Source: Verrucomicrobiota bacterium
GTDB lineage: Bacteria; Verrucomicrobiota; Verrucomicrobiia; Limisphaerales; UBA9464
NCBI GenBank assembly: GCA_025354845.1
Contig: JANXMD010000832.1
Coordinates: 1 to 7,858 of the forward strand
Direction: 5' to 3'
DNA: 7,858 nucleotides
A model generated the notes under the pieces. It worked only from the letters and a program-made list of their open reading frames with translations, made no database searches and had not been told where the DNA came from. Below, piece after piece: positions 7,201 through 7,858 of the stretch. The translations under genes and the position numbers were made by a program. The stretch's first letter is position 1. The number at the start of each line of letters is the position of its first letter.

Positions 7201-7858
7201 CAGCGTGGTGCGCTGGGGACCAGACGGAGTCGCCTGCCTGAATTCAGTCACCGGTGGCCAACTTCTGGTCTTCGATCACCTGCTTCGCGAGCTCGGCAAC
7301 ACGGATCTTGCGGTCCGTCTCGAGAGCCCGGGAACCTCAGCCCAGCTTGGGGATCCCGTCCGATTCGTGGCAACGGTTTCGAACCAGGGAACCAATTCGG
7401 CATTGGGCGCTGTCCTCAAGTTCGAGACCCAAACCATTCCGATCGGCACCCTTGAGCCCGGCGAAATACGCCTGATCCCGCTGACCAATGTCGTCCAAAC
7501 CGCCGGCCTAACGACGGTCTCGGCAAGCGTGTCCGCCGGGCTTCGGGATTCACAGCCGCTTAACAACACCGCAACCGGCTCCGTAATGGTGCTGCCGACC
7601 TCCGATCCGCGGATCCATGCGCTCGATTTTCCCGTCCGCGATCTGAAATTGCATCCGGATGGGGAACGTCTCCTGGCGGTCGCCGGTTCAGACTCCGTTT
7701 CCGAAGGGGTTGCCGTGATCGATCCGGCCACCGCCAGTCGCGTGGAAACCCTGGGCGTCGGGACCGACCCGCGACGTGTGTCCAGCGTTCCGAACGGCGA
7801 CTTCCTGCTGGTGCAATTGGGGAACAATCGAGTGGTCCGCTGGAATCTCAGTAGCGCC
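4265..7858 (+). CDS. Large secreted multidomain protein (lamin-tail, Calx-beta-like, beta-propeller, CARDB/DUF11), 3' end outside window
   Basis: The frame is open from the ATG at 4265 through 1198 codons to the window edge. A signal peptide (FFRAALCLVLLLCLQVRG, cleavage likely after Gly23; no lipobox) shows Sec export. Modules in order: a short Ig-like strand segment (24-77); a lamin-tail domain (78-232) beginning MVISEVSSDGAEIEFTNTG with VDLSGWML and ending ATPSIGLLNP; a linking beta-rich stretch; three Calx-beta-like repeats (about 300-401, 402-502, 503-605), the first two closing in acidic NDDDEF and KDDEF; an Ig-like domain (about 608-710); a beta-propeller-like region (about 712-1011); a CARDB/DUF11-like domain (1012-1111); and the first blade of a second propeller (about 1115 onward, HPDGERLLAV, VIDPATASRVETL). 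A cysteine pair at 581 and 595 in the third repeat could form a disulphide. No catalytic motif is visible. Such proteins are large adhesion or matrix-type surface proteins, and a C-terminal anchor or sorting signal would lie beyond the window. It is divergent from the PSD1 operon. Exported modular character is firm; individual domain boundaries are approximate. Confidence 0.85.
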   Translation, partial: MKPPQFFRAALCLVLLLCLQVRGQNYLSLEPEIRPGTEQDGRRAVDLKIRAFNALGSPATSGPTNLTLRAYSFASGGMVISEVSSDGAEIEFTNTGASDVDLSGWMLRVGTGTYFPSNSEARRITGNGRLKPGGLLVWSSRTNAPDQFPNLRRSHRLSPVYVNLVELRDPSGQLVDEVRFYDAPPTAGRLWTGPAVTSLGGFPNSIQRRGTRNHFAAIDWIVATPSIGLLNPDLSLPSGGPALPVTLDSQAATLTNGTWSGTVRLAASGVRSVRFEASVQDGLFFASQPVPLSPLPPLQLTVVSGSTRGSEGTAGNLAEVEIRLPAPNSSGVPITPRLQFDVPGEFEVPIVGAIAPGEQRTVVQLRNLDDEVADGTAVVTLTALVPGFEPATLTLLNDDDEFATVHLSVPDQANEGEGLLPLRGLVSLPTRASHPTRIDLDFDGRVSGPEFVVIPTGAASAEFPVFIVDDGFENIAPLHDTITATTSEWLPVTSKISIKDDEFLSPSLSLPSRVLEGIPTNGIVALRFPRDHASTLRIRSSDSRLGIPTTVEFPAGVSSVSIPIPASDDHASVGSRYVNVCVTFAASFSGENQWCQGLDYAEKDPGTVTLRPTVDSLIWSGTPIPFTLVADDGYGVRPSVSGPVEMRISSGIGSAVVDPAFQTITLNDGSYAGALQINGSGQQLTLEMVFRGRTNTLALPSVQSGRQATNRFQFLAARPGHATLLALRASPSGSSETGHLSEVDPVSGSVVREFNLPFYCTQIAVADSGSVAWASGPGDRLVRIDLEHWTNSVSTPVLGTNSPYGVFGLAVSKGATDELAVGLASPYGGVPPLVLGVRDGKPLLLDAQPNTGAFVIPGRTAGEFYLASANRLARFRLTETNAVTTRSREFSVFGNGNPMLSPVLVGKSLVGLSGAEVDAESLEDLAGFEYVPNVGRYACLPIPESNQVLYATQAQWNLYDNATRTPLASIPDPYLFNYYSVVRWGPDGVACLNSVTGGQLLVFDHLLRELGNTDLAVRLESPGTSAQLGDPVRFVATVSNQGTNSALGAVLKFETQTIPIGTLEPGEIRLIPLTNVVQTAGLTTVSASVSAGLRDSQPLNNTATGSVMVLPTSDPRIHALDFPVRDLKLHPDGERLLAVAGSDSVSEGVAVIDPATASRVETLGVGTDPRRVSSVPNGDFLLVQLGNNRVVRWNLSSA
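5162..6079 (+). repeat. Three tandem Calx-beta-like domain repeats inside the large surface protein
   Basis: Codons about 300-605 encode three units of roughly 100 residues. Each has an early acidic or EG-type turn (GSEGTAGNL, ANEGEGLL, LEGIPTNG), a middle strand pattern ending in a short polar VPI- or FPV-like strand, and a terminal acidic linker (NDDDEF at 397-402, KDDEF at 499-503, EKDPG near 602-606). This spacing and DDD/DDE linker resemble Calx-beta domains, which bind calcium and stiffen surface proteins. Sequence identity between units is low and the third is the most divergent, so they are old duplications. Whether they bind calcium cannot be judged. Confidence 0.6.

Overview
The window holds parts of two divergent transcription units with a 166-bp gap between them. 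Gene content points to a verrucomicrobial or planctomycetal genome, more likely Verrucomicrobiota. The evidence is a paired PSD1 (DUF1549/DUF1553 with cytochrome-c motifs) and DUF1501 gene set, and a very long exported protein built from lamin-tail, Calx-beta-like, beta-propeller and CARDB/DUF11-like modules. High GC and mostly weak Shine-Dalgarno sites fit this. The assignment comes from family knowledge only; no marker gene is present.

Left side, minus strand (1-4098): a two-gene operon. The upstream gene encodes a predicted exported PSD1-family protein of about 950 residues, with two CxxCH haem-attachment motifs and a discoidin-like domain between DUF1549 and DUF1553. Nineteen bases after its stop begins a DUF1501 protein with a twin-arginine signal, cut off by the left window edge after 406 codons. 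Genes of these two families are commonly adjacent in these phyla. They probably act together outside the cytoplasm, but no reaction can be assigned from sequence.

Centre (4099-4264): the divergent intergenic region. It contains a long imperfect inverted repeat and repeated AAACGG/CCGTTT half-sites, and ends in an AAGGA ribosome binding site for the rightward gene.

Right side, plus strand (4265-7858): one uninterrupted reading frame of 1198 codons, still open at the right edge. It has a signal peptide, a short Ig-like strand segment, a lamin-tail domain, three Calx-beta-like repeats, another Ig-like domain, a first beta-propeller, a CARDB/DUF11-like domain and the start of a second propeller. 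It looks like a secreted or surface-displayed modular protein.

No RNA genes, mobile elements, CRISPR arrays or clear terminators were seen. I found no clear new defence or mobile system. The points most worth checking are the domain order of the large surface protein, the discoidin insertion in PSD1, and the intergenic dyad.
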